Of a stretch of 64,000 nt of DNA, positions 46,797 through 57,690 are shown one piece after another; the stretch's first letter is position 1; each line of letters opens with the position of its first letter. The translations under genes and the position numbers were made by a program. The notes beneath the pieces are model-generated. The model saw nothing but the letters and a program-made list of their open reading frames with translations. It searched no databases and had not been told where the DNA came from. Location of the stretch: NCBI GenBank assembly GCA_034509735.1, contig JACGWO010000005.1, positions 24,174,383-24,238,382 of the forward strand, in the 5' to 3' direction. The DNA comes from Sesamum alatum. Taxonomy: Eukaryota > Streptophyta > Magnoliopsida > Lamiales > Pedaliaceae.

Positions 46797-48767
46797 TGTG
46801 GATCGTCCCGGGAAATAGCGTGAATGTGGAAGTGCGGTATAAGATTAAATACAAAAAAAAATTAAAGCATGCTTTTAATTAAGTTAAAGAACACGTTCAA
46901 GGGGTGTACCCTTGAAGTTCCCGGGCGTTCGGTGTATCTCATGAATTAAAAGCATAAAGAAATCATGGAGGCCATAGGATTAAAAATAAAGAGGGACGAA
47001 AAATTAAATTGGAACCTACCAATTGTCGTTTTCGTCTTCTAACCGGTACTCGTGTTGTTCCCCGTTTTGCACCAAATCTCGTACGTGAGATTCTCCAAAT
47101 TGTAACACGCAATCCACCCACGTATCTTGCACTTCGTGCTAGCGAACGAACAAGTATTATTTTTGAGAGGATGAATTAATCACACGTTATTAGTTAATGA
47201 TATTAATTCTCCTAAGTTCGATTGTTCCAAGAACAAAAGAACAAGAAAAAATATTTTCTTGTGGGAGAGAGAGAGTGGGCGGACGAGAGGGAGAGAGGAG
47301 AGAGCCGAGTAGTGTGTGTATGTGTGTGTTGGAGTGTCATCACTTCTCAAATAGTGAAAGGCTAGGACTATATATAGAGGAGGAGTTTAATCCTCTTTAA
47401 ACTCCATCTCTAAAGAGGTCTATTTTGACTAGGATTTTGACCTAGTCAAAGTCCTAGTCAAAGTAGTGTTTGACCTAGTCAAATCAATCCTAGCCATCCA
47501 TCTCTCCCTTTCCATCTCAACCATTAATTTAATTTTAATGGAATATTTAAATCCTATTAAATATTCCAAAGGCCCAAATAAATAAATAAATATTTATTCT
47601 AAGGCAATTAAATTAATTCTCTAATAAATCTAATTTATTAGATTAATCCCTTTTATCAAATAAAAGGAATTAATCCTCCAAGAAAATAAAAGGACCCGAT
47701 TAAATCCAATTTAATCATTCCTTTTCTCCAATATTTAATTCTAAATTAAATACTTAATGTGTGTGGATTGTGTGTGACTCTTTAGGTTCACCTTTCAGCT
47801 AGATTTGGTCGGATTCCTGGAATTCGTCCGTTACCATGGGTGGCCATCTAGCAACGGTCCATGGCACTAGAGACTAGGTGAAATTTCAGGGATGAACATT
47901 TAGGCTCTAACAGTACACTTGTCCTTCTGTCTTCGGTCTCACTACTTAGGGTCTAGGGCACGGATAATGCAGGTACCCATTTTAGACCTAAGTGTCGGTC
48001 TGTCCTTACTAAACGCCGCAAGAGAAACCTTCCCTTCTGTTTAGTTACTGTGGCCACAGATTTTGGGGACAAGACACAGAGCATACGTGAGACTCAACTG
48101 TCAATGCCTTTGACAGGAGACAGATCCTTTCTTGGAAACTACTGTCACTCTGTACACCAGAGCTGCACTAGACATGACTTATGACTACTCAAGTGCTTCT
48201 TGGCAATCTCTGACCATGTCTAAGATACAGACCTGATATACAGGTAAACTCAGCAGTTCCTCAAGTCAAAGGACTTGGCCTGTACTGTTGGAACCGGGAA
48301 TACACGTCATACCTTGCTGACCCTACTCAAGGTCCTCCGTAAGACGGTTCCCGCGAGTCACCTCAGTCAGCTGCCCTAGCAGGCTAACCCACTAACACTG
48401 CTTAGACGACCTTCGTCACCCATCGATGAAATACGACAGCAGATGCTTAGTGCAAGTCTCAAGAGGAATCTCGGTACCCAATTTCGAGATTCCTTGACTT
48501 GGAGATTTTCGGACTGATTCGGCGAGACTGATTTCATGGACCTACCTCCAAGCGTAGTCCCAGTCCCCGAAATAGGTTCTCAGTCCGTGGGCTTTGTTTG
48601 CATAGTGAACAGATAGATATGAAGCAGTAAAGTGAACGCAAACAAAGTAATGCCAGAATGAATTTCACTTCTTTATGCATTAATAGTTTATCAAAAACAC
48701 TGAAATTGTATAGACATAGGTTACATTTTGCCCGCCAAGATTGGCTATATGGTCACCTATTCTAACA
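46797..48767 (-). repeat. 5' LTR of copia A
   Basis: Homologous along its whole length to 40062-42031: TGTGGATCGTCCCGGG at the left, CTATTCTAACA at 48767. Its inner edge abuts integrase sequence directly, with no primer-binding site or gag in between. Confidence 0.82.
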
Positions 48768-50162
48768 GCTCAATATGCGAAGAAGTCCAATTTCTTCCTA
48801 TTCCAAAATAAGAATTATTTCTCCTCTCGGGTCAAAATTTAATGGACCGGGTTTTATCGTAATCCAATTACGATGAACCCAAAATTAAATCCAATTTAAT
48901 GTCCACCTAAATTATTCCCGTTGGTCTTTTAATCCAATAAAAAGATCTAACATCTAAACTTTCCATATTTAATCGATAAATCCAATTTACCAATTAAACG
49001 AGGGCCCAATACAATATCGGCCCCTCCATCCAATGGACTATACCTTAAGTAATCCAATTACTTATTTATCCTTCGAGGTTGACTCCAAGTCAATCTCTCA
49101 ACCTTCTTGGTGATTTGTGTGTGGCCCTTTAGGTTCACCCTCAGCTAGACTTGGGCCCGTGTCTCACAAGGGCCCATTACCATAGGTGGCCGTCTAGCAA
49201 CGGTCCATGGCACTAGAGACTAGGTGAATGTTGGCGTGAACATTTAGGCGTCGATTCCGTATGGGTACGGTCCTTCCGTCTACCATCACCCGGCCTTAGT
49301 CTAGGGTATAAAATTGGGCGTCGATTCCCATCCTTGACTAGGCATCTATGCTTAATACTTAAGACTACGTATGCTTCATTGCGTCGACACAAGAAACCAT
49401 TCCCTGTTCGACCAATCACTGTGGCCACAGCTTTAAACAGCATGAACGTGTCTCCGAGTGCATAGGAGATACCTCTGTCACATAGTGATAGGGGACGGTA
49501 CTCTTCTTGGAATCCACTGTCCTCGCTACACATTCCGACTGCACTGGACAAGGCTTATAATGATCATCTTACAGAATGATCACCTCTCGCCAGATCCAAG
49601 ATACAGCCGTCCTGTGCACGCGACTGCCATGATTACTCAAGTCTGACGACTACTCCCGTACTATAGGAATCGAGGAAATCTAATCATACCGACCAAGCCT
49701 CCAAGGCTTCCATATGATGATCCCCCCGAGTCAGTCCAGTCGGCTCGACCCCAGTCAACCAACCCATCAAGATCGTGTAGGCGTCCCACGCCTGTCGCCG
49801 ATGAAACACGGCCCTCATCTAATGAACACGACTCTTGATGCATGTCTCAATAGGACTCTCGATGCCCTGTCTCGAGGTCCTCGACTTGGAACGTTTCAGG
49901 CCCAACTCTTAATCAGTTGGTTTCATGAACATCATCCAATGCGTGGCCCAACTGCATGAGTTGTTAACCGTGGTCTGTGGGCTTTATTGCGATATAAGTA
50001 AAACACCGTTTTAACATATGTAAAATGAGCGAAACAAAGTAGACACTAATAGTGACGAACACTCATTTTATTCATTATATAGTAATATTACATTTACATC
50101 AAGTTGTCGAATAGGTTACAAATCACCAAACCTATTAGCTTTCTGGTCACCTGTTCTAACAA

Positions 50163-50999
50163 TACATCAAAAGGATGCTAAGAATGACCTAATCTGTGTA
50201 TATTGACAAAAGTCTTTGAAAGATGAAGATTGAGAAGTAAACAAGAGGTTTTCTTCCCATGAAGCATGGGATCAAGCTCTCTAAGGCTCAGTCTCCAAAG
50301 AATGATGGAAGATCAAGAGAATGTTAGACATTCCCTATGCCTCAGTCGTCGGTAGCATACAAAATGATGTTCAATGTATGAGACCTGATGCACCTTACGC
50401 TCTAAGTATCATGAGCCGCTATCAGGTGTTTGCCGGATAAGCACACTAGATTGCTGTAAAAAATATCCTTAAATACTTGAGAAGGCCTAAGGATTTATTT
50501 TTAGTCTGTAGTCCAGGAGAATTAATTTCCAAATGGTATAGTGATGTCAACTTCCAATCAAATATAGACGATGCCAAGTCTCAATCAGTTTATGTGTTTA
50601 GGCTCAATGGTGGAGTGGTTGCATGAAAAAGTTCAAAGCAAGTGACAATGACAGACTCCACCACTGGGGCAGAATACATAGCAGCTTCGGAAGCTACCAA
50701 AGAGACTGTTTGGATGAAAAACTACATCTAAGCGTTGGATGGTTGCGTATTGAGATAAAATGGGGTGATTGTGCAAACAAACGAGCCAAGACCTCATCAC
50801 AATGCCAAACACATCCTCAGATGCTACCATCTAATTCAAGAGATGATAGGAATAGGCGACATACGAGTGGATCGTGCCACATGAACAAGAAACACAATAG
50901 ACTCGCTAACCAAGCACATTTCACAAATTTTTCATACACAACATCTTGAGAAAATGGGCTTAAAGTATATGGTTGATTGACTTTAGGTTAAGTGAGGAT
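50163..50999 (+). pseudogene. Copia D reverse transcriptase end and RNase H, part 3
   Basis: The + strand continues from 39484: RGFLPMKHGIKL, then a stretch corresponding to the PYASAVGSIQYAM block, LKYLRRPKDLFL, and RNase H motifs (TDSTTGAEYIAASEA, then a broken NNG and SKH region). It ends before a purine tract, AAGTGAGGAT, at 50991-50999. Several stops and frameshifts make it inactive. Confidence 0.75.
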
Positions 51000-51204
51000 T
51001 GTTAGAATAGGTGACCAGCAAGCCAATGAGTTGGCTCCTTTTGTGATCTATTTTTAGAACGATCCTTTTTGATGTAATATGAAATATGAATAAGAGTTGT
51101 TCTTTGGCCATAATTTTTTATATGTTTTAGTACATTATTATCGTATATATCATGGACAAAACCCTTAGATCAAACAAACCAATAAAATTGGAATCTGAAA
51201 GATT
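51000..51204 (+). mobile_element. Start of the 3' LTR of copia D, truncated
   Basis: TGTTAGAATAGGTGACCAGC begins at 51000 right after the purine tract, confirming + orientation. Only about 205 bp remain before LTR C2 begins at 51205. Confidence 0.75.
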
Positions 51205-53342
51205 TGGTACGGCCCAGGAAATGCATGAAAGCAATGAAAATGTATTAACTTAAAATTAACACATGCATCAAAAGGGACCGAATCCCTCATTCTCGGCCAT
51301 TCAACACTAATTAAAAGAGAAGACATATAAACTTGGCTAGATTTGAAAACTAAAAAAAATGCTTGAAACATAAATCCAAGTTTACCTCTTCTAGTTTGTC
51401 TTCAACAAACAAGCTTTGTTCCAATTCTCTCGGCTTTCACAAGACTAACGTAAGGCTTCTCTACTTTATCCACACCACACTTGGATCTATAGACTCCAGC
51501 TTGATAGAAAGGAACGTATATTAGAAGAAAAAAATCAAAACAATATGTACTATTGATTATTACAATTGTTTTGTTCTACATTCTTACTTACAACTTTTGC
51601 AAGAACAAAGTAGGATTCTAGATAAAAAGAGGAGAAGTGGACCGCCAAGAGGGAGAAGAGAGCAAGACAGTTGAGAGAATCCACTTGTTTCTCAAACAAT
51701 GGACACACAACTTTTTTCACACATCACTACACTTGCACACTACACTAATAAAAGCATGCATGTATGTATGTATTCAACCATGTGTCCTAGTGGAGGCAAC
51801 CATGTGCCCCACTCGACCACCTCATCCTACATGGAGGAGGAAGTTTCAACTTCCCCCAACTTCCCACACTTCGGATAACAGGTTTGGGCTTGTTTTTAAT
51901 TTAACATTTAAATAAATTCAAGCTCAACAATATTTAATTAGGTCTAGTAATTAATCTCATTAATTTTAAGGGCCAATCCAAATTTATTTGATCACATTAA
52001 ATAAATCAAGCCTCAGTCAATTAATTAATCACATCAGTCAGTTAAATCCTATCCAAATAAATTAATCTCATTGATTTAATTGGACAAAGCTCAGTTTCAA
52101 TTAATCATATTAATTAAAAATTGGGCTCTCCATTAAATGATCACATCATTTTATCTCTAGAACTAATTTGAACACTTCAAATTAATCATTTTCCTCTAGA
52201 ATTATTTCATAACTAATTCTAAATCCATAGTGATTTGCGTGTAACTCTATAGGTCCACCACTTCAACAAGACTTGGGCTTGTGTCAGTACACATTTTAAT
52301 TGGCAAACACTTTTTACTAGATTAATGAAATCACATTTAATTAATCATTCTTGAGTAACACTTAATCCAGGAGTATCCTTACCATGGGTGGCCATCCAAC
52401 AACGGTCCATGGCACTAGAGACAGGTGAAAATTGTGTGAGTGTGTAGGCTCTTGAGTACATACGAGTATGGTCCTTCCATGTGCCATCACTCAGTCTTAG
52501 TCTAGGGAATGAAATTAGATATCAATTTCCATCCCGGACCAGACAATTGTATATCAACTCTAATTCGTGTCACTCCATCAATCAACATAGGAAACCCCTT
52601 TCCCATTTGAGCAGTTGCTATGGCCACAAACTCTCTGGAGAAAGACACGTCCCAGAGAACATAGGAGATCGGTATCCTCTCATGATGGGTGACATATCCT
52701 ATTTTGGAACTCGCAAACCATATACGCGTTTCCATTGCACTTGTACAAAGCTTATAGAGTGACCGCGTCAATAATGCAGTCACCCTTTGCCAAGACCAAG
52801 ATACCTAAGCCCCACGTATGAGGCTGTTGTGGATCCTCAAGTCTTAGGACTAAATCCTGTATTTTTGGAGCCGAGGAGGGTCAGCCAAACCAATCATGCC
52901 ACTTGGATTTTCATATGACGACTCCTCGCGAGTCAATTAAGTCGGCTTGACAACCCTTTGTGAACCACCCACTAAAAACGTATAGACATCATATGTGTGT
53001 CATCAAAGAAACGTGAGACTCATCATATGGATATGTTCATTAGTGCGAGTCTCAATAGAACCCTCGATTCCTATTCTCAAGGTTCTCAACTTGAAACATT
53101 CCAGACCAACCCTCATAAGTTGGTTTCATGGCCACCATCAAATGCATTACCCAACTTTATTGGTTATGACGATCTGTGGGCTTTGTCCATGACATGCAAT
53201 AATGCAATATGCAGTAAACACGACAAATGCGGCCAAATGAACTTTATTGTATTCATTGTTTTAACACTATTTTGAATAAAATTTGTCCTCTACACAGATA
53301 GCAAGGGCCAACACATTGGCTTATCAGTCATCTATTCCAACA
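51205..53342 (-). repeat. 3' LTR of copia C (C2), about 2.14 kb
   Basis: Starts TGGTACGGCCCAGGAAATGC at 51205. It ends TCATCTATTCCAACA at 53342, a slightly decayed form of the family terminus. It contains GGTGGCCATCCAACAACGGTCC. Internal copia sequence follows to the right, so this is the 3' LTR of a minus-strand element. Confidence 0.72.
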
Positions 53343-54909
53343 ATATCACACTTGATATAAATCCAATTACCCATGTATACTAACCCAACTTCTCACGATG
53401 TAGCATACGCGCAATCCAATCGTGTTTGGATTTGTGATGAGGTCTTACCTATCATGTTTGCATAACAACCCCGTTGTTATCAATATATAACTACGGGCTT
53501 GGGAGTGCTAAGCGTCACATCCAACCTTTGGATGCAAACTTTGTCCAAACAACATCCTTGTAGTTTCATAAAATGCAACTCTCTCGACTTTTATCAATGC
53601 ACGTTGTATCCCATTTAGAACTCTTTCTAATTGACAACCTTTGATTTAGCCAAACAATATAACCAATTTTAAGTAGGTTAGTCTCAACTATATATAGAAA
53701 ATCGGCATCAATATATCTTTTCCGATATCACTCCTCCATATCCATCTAACCACCACATCCTTAGTTCTTCACAAGACCTTAAGAATGTCCGTAGATAGTG
53801 GTGCAGTGACCATCACTGGCTTAGGCCTGATAAGGCCATTTAATCATATTAAGGCATCAGGACTTAATCCTTCTAGATCCATCTATATAGGTCCTAGGAT
53901 ATATGAAACCATACCACAACTCTACATGGAGAATTTAGTAGAGAATTATGCTTTAGTATCCTCTACCATTTTGCCATCATTTAATAATGCAAAAACATTA
54001 TCCACTCAAATCATCAAAATATTATTTTTTGAGCTCCCACTGATCTACATTAATATGAAATATATTCATCAATTAAGAAATCATAACATTTTGACTTCAA
54101 CACATTTATTCCAAGTTTTGGAAGTTTGCAAACCTTTTTGTTCCTCCTTCGAATGTATTGCCTTGAGGTAGATCTTTACAGACCCTTCTCTACCATTCCA
54201 CTTAGGGAATGTGGTCTTTACATCACTTGCCATATCTCATGGATTTGGTTATAGTCGATGAGCAATCCAGATTCCTGAAACTACCACTAAGGGCACCTTT
54301 GAGTACAATTTTCTTGCCACCAACTGGGATCTCATAGCACCACACTACTACCCCAAATCGATATCTCATATCGTCTCTTTCGACGTCCTTAGATCACTAT
54401 CCAAGACTTCTTAGAGTTTGTCTATATTAAGATCATTATTATGAAAATTATGAATATTTTAACTACCATAGTTACAACACTCGACTCCTCGAGTTGCAAA
54501 GTATCTTTTAAGAATCCAATGGAAAACACTTTTCAAGAACACTAATTACTTGAAACAAAACCCGTTTGTTCCAAGGAGATCAAACATCTCACAGTTTCTA
54601 TGGATTCTTAACTCAGGGTGGATCACATATCCAACCTTGCTCCCACTATTCCTTGGATGTATGTGGGACATTCCATATCTCAAAATATGGGAGGCACTAT
54701 CATGCCATATCCTATATGGCATTCTAATTTCAACCATTCTCGAGAAATGATTTATAGAACTGAACAGAGGCTACTTCGTGGTTCGAACTATGTCCAACAC
54801 AGTTTGACTCCTCCTTACACCGATACCATCAGGATTCAGTATTGTAAGAGGCTTCCAGTAACAGAGAATCGTAGTCTCCTTATTATAACTCAAGAATTAT
54901 CCATCCTAA

Positions 54910-55003
<94 letters not shown>

Positions 55004-55950
55004 CCCTCATTGAGGCAAGCCCAATCTAGTTTTGCTACCTTGAGTTTGAACACTTTTAACCTTTCAAACACTTCAAACTCATACTTTACAAGTATACATA
55101 ACAAAACCATGACTAATCATCGGTTAAGGTTATGTAGTAGAAACTCTCTCGGGCTTGAGTACTTATGGCGCACAAAGATCGTGTTGGGCCAAATCCAACA
55201 AACCTTTGGGGAGGTTAGTTTGTCATACAAAATTACCTCTCGGTCAAAGGATCATCTAATTTCACTAATTGTAGATTCTTTCGACTCACCCAAGAATTTA
55301 ATCCATTCTCTTGGAAATGTGACCTAGCCAAGTATCCTATATTTGTGTTTATACTTTGTTTCTCCAATTTCATTTATGTTGAATTCTATGATCAAATTAT
55401 GGCTACATTTCATTGCACAACCTTTCTGACGAGAATTGTACATGTATATTCACAAACTATTTCTTGCTAACCTAATACAAATCTTTGACAATCATATTAT
55501 CTATGTGTTTTAGGTTTCGTAGCTCATATCTAAGAATCAATTACTCAACATTGGGGATTTTGGAGAGATTGTAAAACACTTCTTGCATAACCTCTTTTCA
55601 ATGATATGCATTATTTGGTACTTTTAAATGTTCATCACCACTTTGATTATTTGGTCTTATTTTCTTATGCCCTTTGAAACTTCCTCCGACATGACATATC
55701 TCATATGTTTATCTCTCAACCAAATACAACTCGTTTGTAAATGGGAAATATTACTCGTGTTTGAAGAAGTTCACGTTAAGTAACATTTACCTTTTGGCTT
55801 GATGTTACATTAATATCAAACTGTCCAACCATCAATTAATGTCCCACATTATTTATTGGTGGAAAAATCATTTCCAAAATAATAGGTGGGGTTTCTTTGA
55901 AATCCAAGACAATTTTCGAACTCATAAACCAATCAAAATAGTTTTGGCTC
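53343..55950 (-). pseudogene. Copia C internal region, heavily decayed
   Basis: The order along the minus strand (high to low coordinate) is as follows. A gag/pre-integrase-like part lies at about 55.9-55.35 kb. Integrase lies at 55330-55000, recognisable by nucleotide similarity to copia A at 46.1-46.45 kb. The hinge and reverse transcriptase remnants lie at 54.3-53.6 kb, where the stretch around 54030-54130 mirrors the YVDD-region strand of copia A. RNase H remnants lie at 53.5-53.35 kb. No open frame survives. It carries a long CT microsatellite at 54913. The 5' LTR was not found. Confidence 0.62.
54913..55001. repeat. (CT)n microsatellite, about 44 repeats
   Basis: A pure CT tract of about 89 bp ends in CCCCCC. 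It lies where copia A has the 44.39/46.08-kb integrase region, so it has expanded within copia C. Confidence 0.95.
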
Positions 55951-56067
55951 GATAAATGAATATTATTTTAAAATTTGGTCATGTTGGATTTTATGCATCA
56001 ACAGAAAAAAAAAAAAAAAAGGCATTCAATAATATTATTTATTGATTTATGATATGGTCTTTAATCA

Positions 56068-56553
56068 GAAAATAGCATTTTTGGACCTATAAGTTGGGCT
56101 ATTTTCACGTTTGGTCCTATTCGTTACAGGATTGACACTTTTGGTCCAGTAACTTACAAAAATTCATATTTTTGGTCCTCATCCACTTCTCCATTTGTTT
56201 TCTAGGGATTTTTGGCAAGCGGAAAAATTCACTATTTGTTAGAGAAGCGAGAAATCCCCTTTTCTTGCCCTAATTTCCTTCAAAATTTATTTTTTCCCTC
56301 AAAATAGTTATATTTCCCCTCCCCGCCAAAGTGTTTTCAAGTTGGAAAACACGCTAATTTTTTCTCCAACCAAAAATACTTAACAACCAGTACTAGGCAT
56401 GTGGTCGACGCTGTTAAAAAATAAACAAAATGTGGATGAGGACCAAAAGTGCGATTTTTTGTAAGATACGAGACCAAAAATGTCAATCTCGTAATGGTTG
56501 GAACCAAAAATGAAATGGGTCAAACTTATAGGACCAAAAATGTTATTTGCCTA
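56068..56553. mobile_element. Mutator-type MITE, 486 bp, with 10-bp target duplication (1 mismatch)
   Basis: Left arm: GAAAATAGCATTTTTGGACC, then TATAAGTTGG. Right arm reverse complemented: TAGGCAAATAACATTTTTGG, then TCCTATAAGTTTG. The arms extend over 100 bp and include GGTCCTCATCCAC in one and GTGGATGAGGACC in the other. The flanks are TCTTTAATCA (56058-56067) and TCTTTAGTCA (56554-56563). The terminus resembles that of the MULE at 15562. Non-coding. Confidence 0.85.
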
Positions 56554-56812
56554 TCTTTAGTCATAAACCCTCTCACTATTTATTCAAAACTCCACCAACT
56601 CTCACGTTGAGTGTCGGAAAATATTTTCCTAGTGGCTTGAGCTCCACAAAACAATCCCCATACCCAAGTTTGACGATTCGCATACTTTTACTGTTCTCAT
56701 ATCTATGAGATCTCCAAGAATTATGCTGACTTTCCACACAAACCCAAGGACTCTAAGTGAGTTGTGCTACTCTAGGTTAGGACCAACCTATCAACAAAAG
56801 AAGTGTTTCAGA

Positions 56813-57187
56813 CTACTGCTCCCCACGACTCGTGAAACAGGAAAATAACGAACTCAAATCCTCGTTCATAGCGACAGTACAACTTTCCACTACTTCTAAA
56901 TGCGCCACGACTCATGAGACCACAAAATTGAAGGTGGCAGCTTCCTATACTGCATCACTACGGACGGAAGGCTTAAATAATCAAACTTTTAGTTCAATCC
57001 AATATGGGCCTAATATTTAATTTGGAATGCCCAAACCCATTTGCCAAAGAATTTTCTTCAACTGTCGCTCCCTACGACTCGTGAGGTAAGGAAACATTGA
57101 AAATTCATTTGAGCATAACAGTAGTACAACTTTCCATTACTTTCAAACATGCCACGACTAGTGAGACCACAAAAGAAAAAATTGAAG
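56813..57187. repeat. Pair of direct repeats about 130 bp long, 249 bp apart
   Basis: Two copies (about 56813-56934 and 57062-57187) share CTCCC(C/T)ACGACTCGTGA, AGTACAACTTTCCA(C/T)TAC and GCCACGACT(C/A)(A/G)TGAGACCACAAAA in the same order. I do not recognise the family. Between 56564 and 56812 I see nothing else. Confidence 0.65.
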
Positions 57188-57189
57188 CA

Positions 57190-57337
57190 CTTATACTTCA
57201 TCATTATTGATGGTGAGCCAGGATTATCAAATCCAATTTGAATTTATCCTTTAATGGTAAGTCAATCATTATGTTAAGGATAAAGTCAAATTGGATTTGA
57301 TAATCCTGGCCCACCATCGATAATGATAAAGTATAAG
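57190..57337. repeat. Near-perfect hairpin, 62-bp arms and 24-bp loop
   Basis: The left arm 57190-57251 begins CTTATACTTCATCATTATTG. The right arm 57276-57337 is its reverse complement with only a few mismatches. The loop sequence GTCAATCATTATGTTA (57261-57276) recurs directly after the right arm at 57351. That arrangement suggests the inverted copy arose by template switching, or that the loop is a duplicated flank. Confidence 0.9.
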
Positions 57338-57369
57338 ATGCTACGAAAAAGTCAATCATTATGTTAAAA

Positions 57370-57690
57370 AACTATCATGTGGTAAAAATGGATGTTTCAC
57401 CCTGAAACTTGACATGAGTAAAGCATACAATAAAGTATAGTGGAGTTTTCTCAAGTGAGTGCTTATTAGGCTAGGTATGCATGAGCGGGTTATGTCTCTT
57501 CTTATGTCCTTGGTTATGAGAGTTACTTATCCCTCATGCTAAATGGTTCGCAATTTGGTTACTTTTCGCCATAGCCAGGGATTCGTCAAGGCGATCCTCT
57601 ATCACGATACCTATTCTATTATGTTGCAGAAGTTTTTAGGTCTACGTTGCAGGCAGTGGAGGGGTGTGGTGAGATCCAGGGGGTAATGAT
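57370..57690 (+). pseudogene. LINE (non-LTR) reverse transcriptase fragment
   Basis: The + strand, across frames, encodes LKLDMSKAYNKVEWSFL, MHERVMSLLMSLVMRVTYS, LMLNGSQFGYFSP and GIRQGDPLSRYLFYYVAEVF. This is the fingers/palm part of plant L1-type LINE reverse transcriptases, where DMSKAYD and GxRQGDPLSP are family motifs. Stops and one frame change make it a relic. Neither endonuclease nor YADD part is present in this stretch. Confidence 0.8.

Larger units (their letters stand above)
40062..48767 (-). mobile_element. Copia element A with both LTRs (gag-protease deleted)
   Basis: Minus-strand Ty1/copia element of 8.7 kb including a 1.68-kb insertion. The LTRs are 40062-42031 (3') and 46797-48767 (5'), 1970 and 1971 bp, each running from TGTTAGAATAGGTGACC to a GATCCACA end. 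The LTR copies have many differences (perhaps 80-85 percent identity by eye), so insertion is old. The internal part keeps integrase, reverse transcriptase and RNase H in order. The primer site, gag and protease are missing between the 5' LTR and integrase. I could not see a matching target duplication (AGGCG left, GCTCA right). Confidence 0.8.
39485..50162 (-). mobile_element. Copia LTR B1 (39485-40061 and 48768-50162), split by copia A
   Basis: The left piece has AGCGGATCCACCCAGGAGCGCG, matching the LTR B2 start at 60037. The right piece runs from AAGAAGTCCAATTTCTTC (as at 60868) to GGTCACCTGTTCTAACA at 50162. The immediate flanks are ATACG on the left and ATACA on the right, a 4-of-5 match to a 5-bp duplication. 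Copia D RT sequence resumes after it. Together the pieces give an LTR of about 1970 bp with no internal region, so it is a solo LTR. Some sequence at the copia A junctions seems to be missing relative to B2. Confidence 0.7.

Noticed and set aside
54882..55013. Repetitive SLSLSLSL / EREREREE open frames
   Set aside because: Direct translation of the CT microsatellite.
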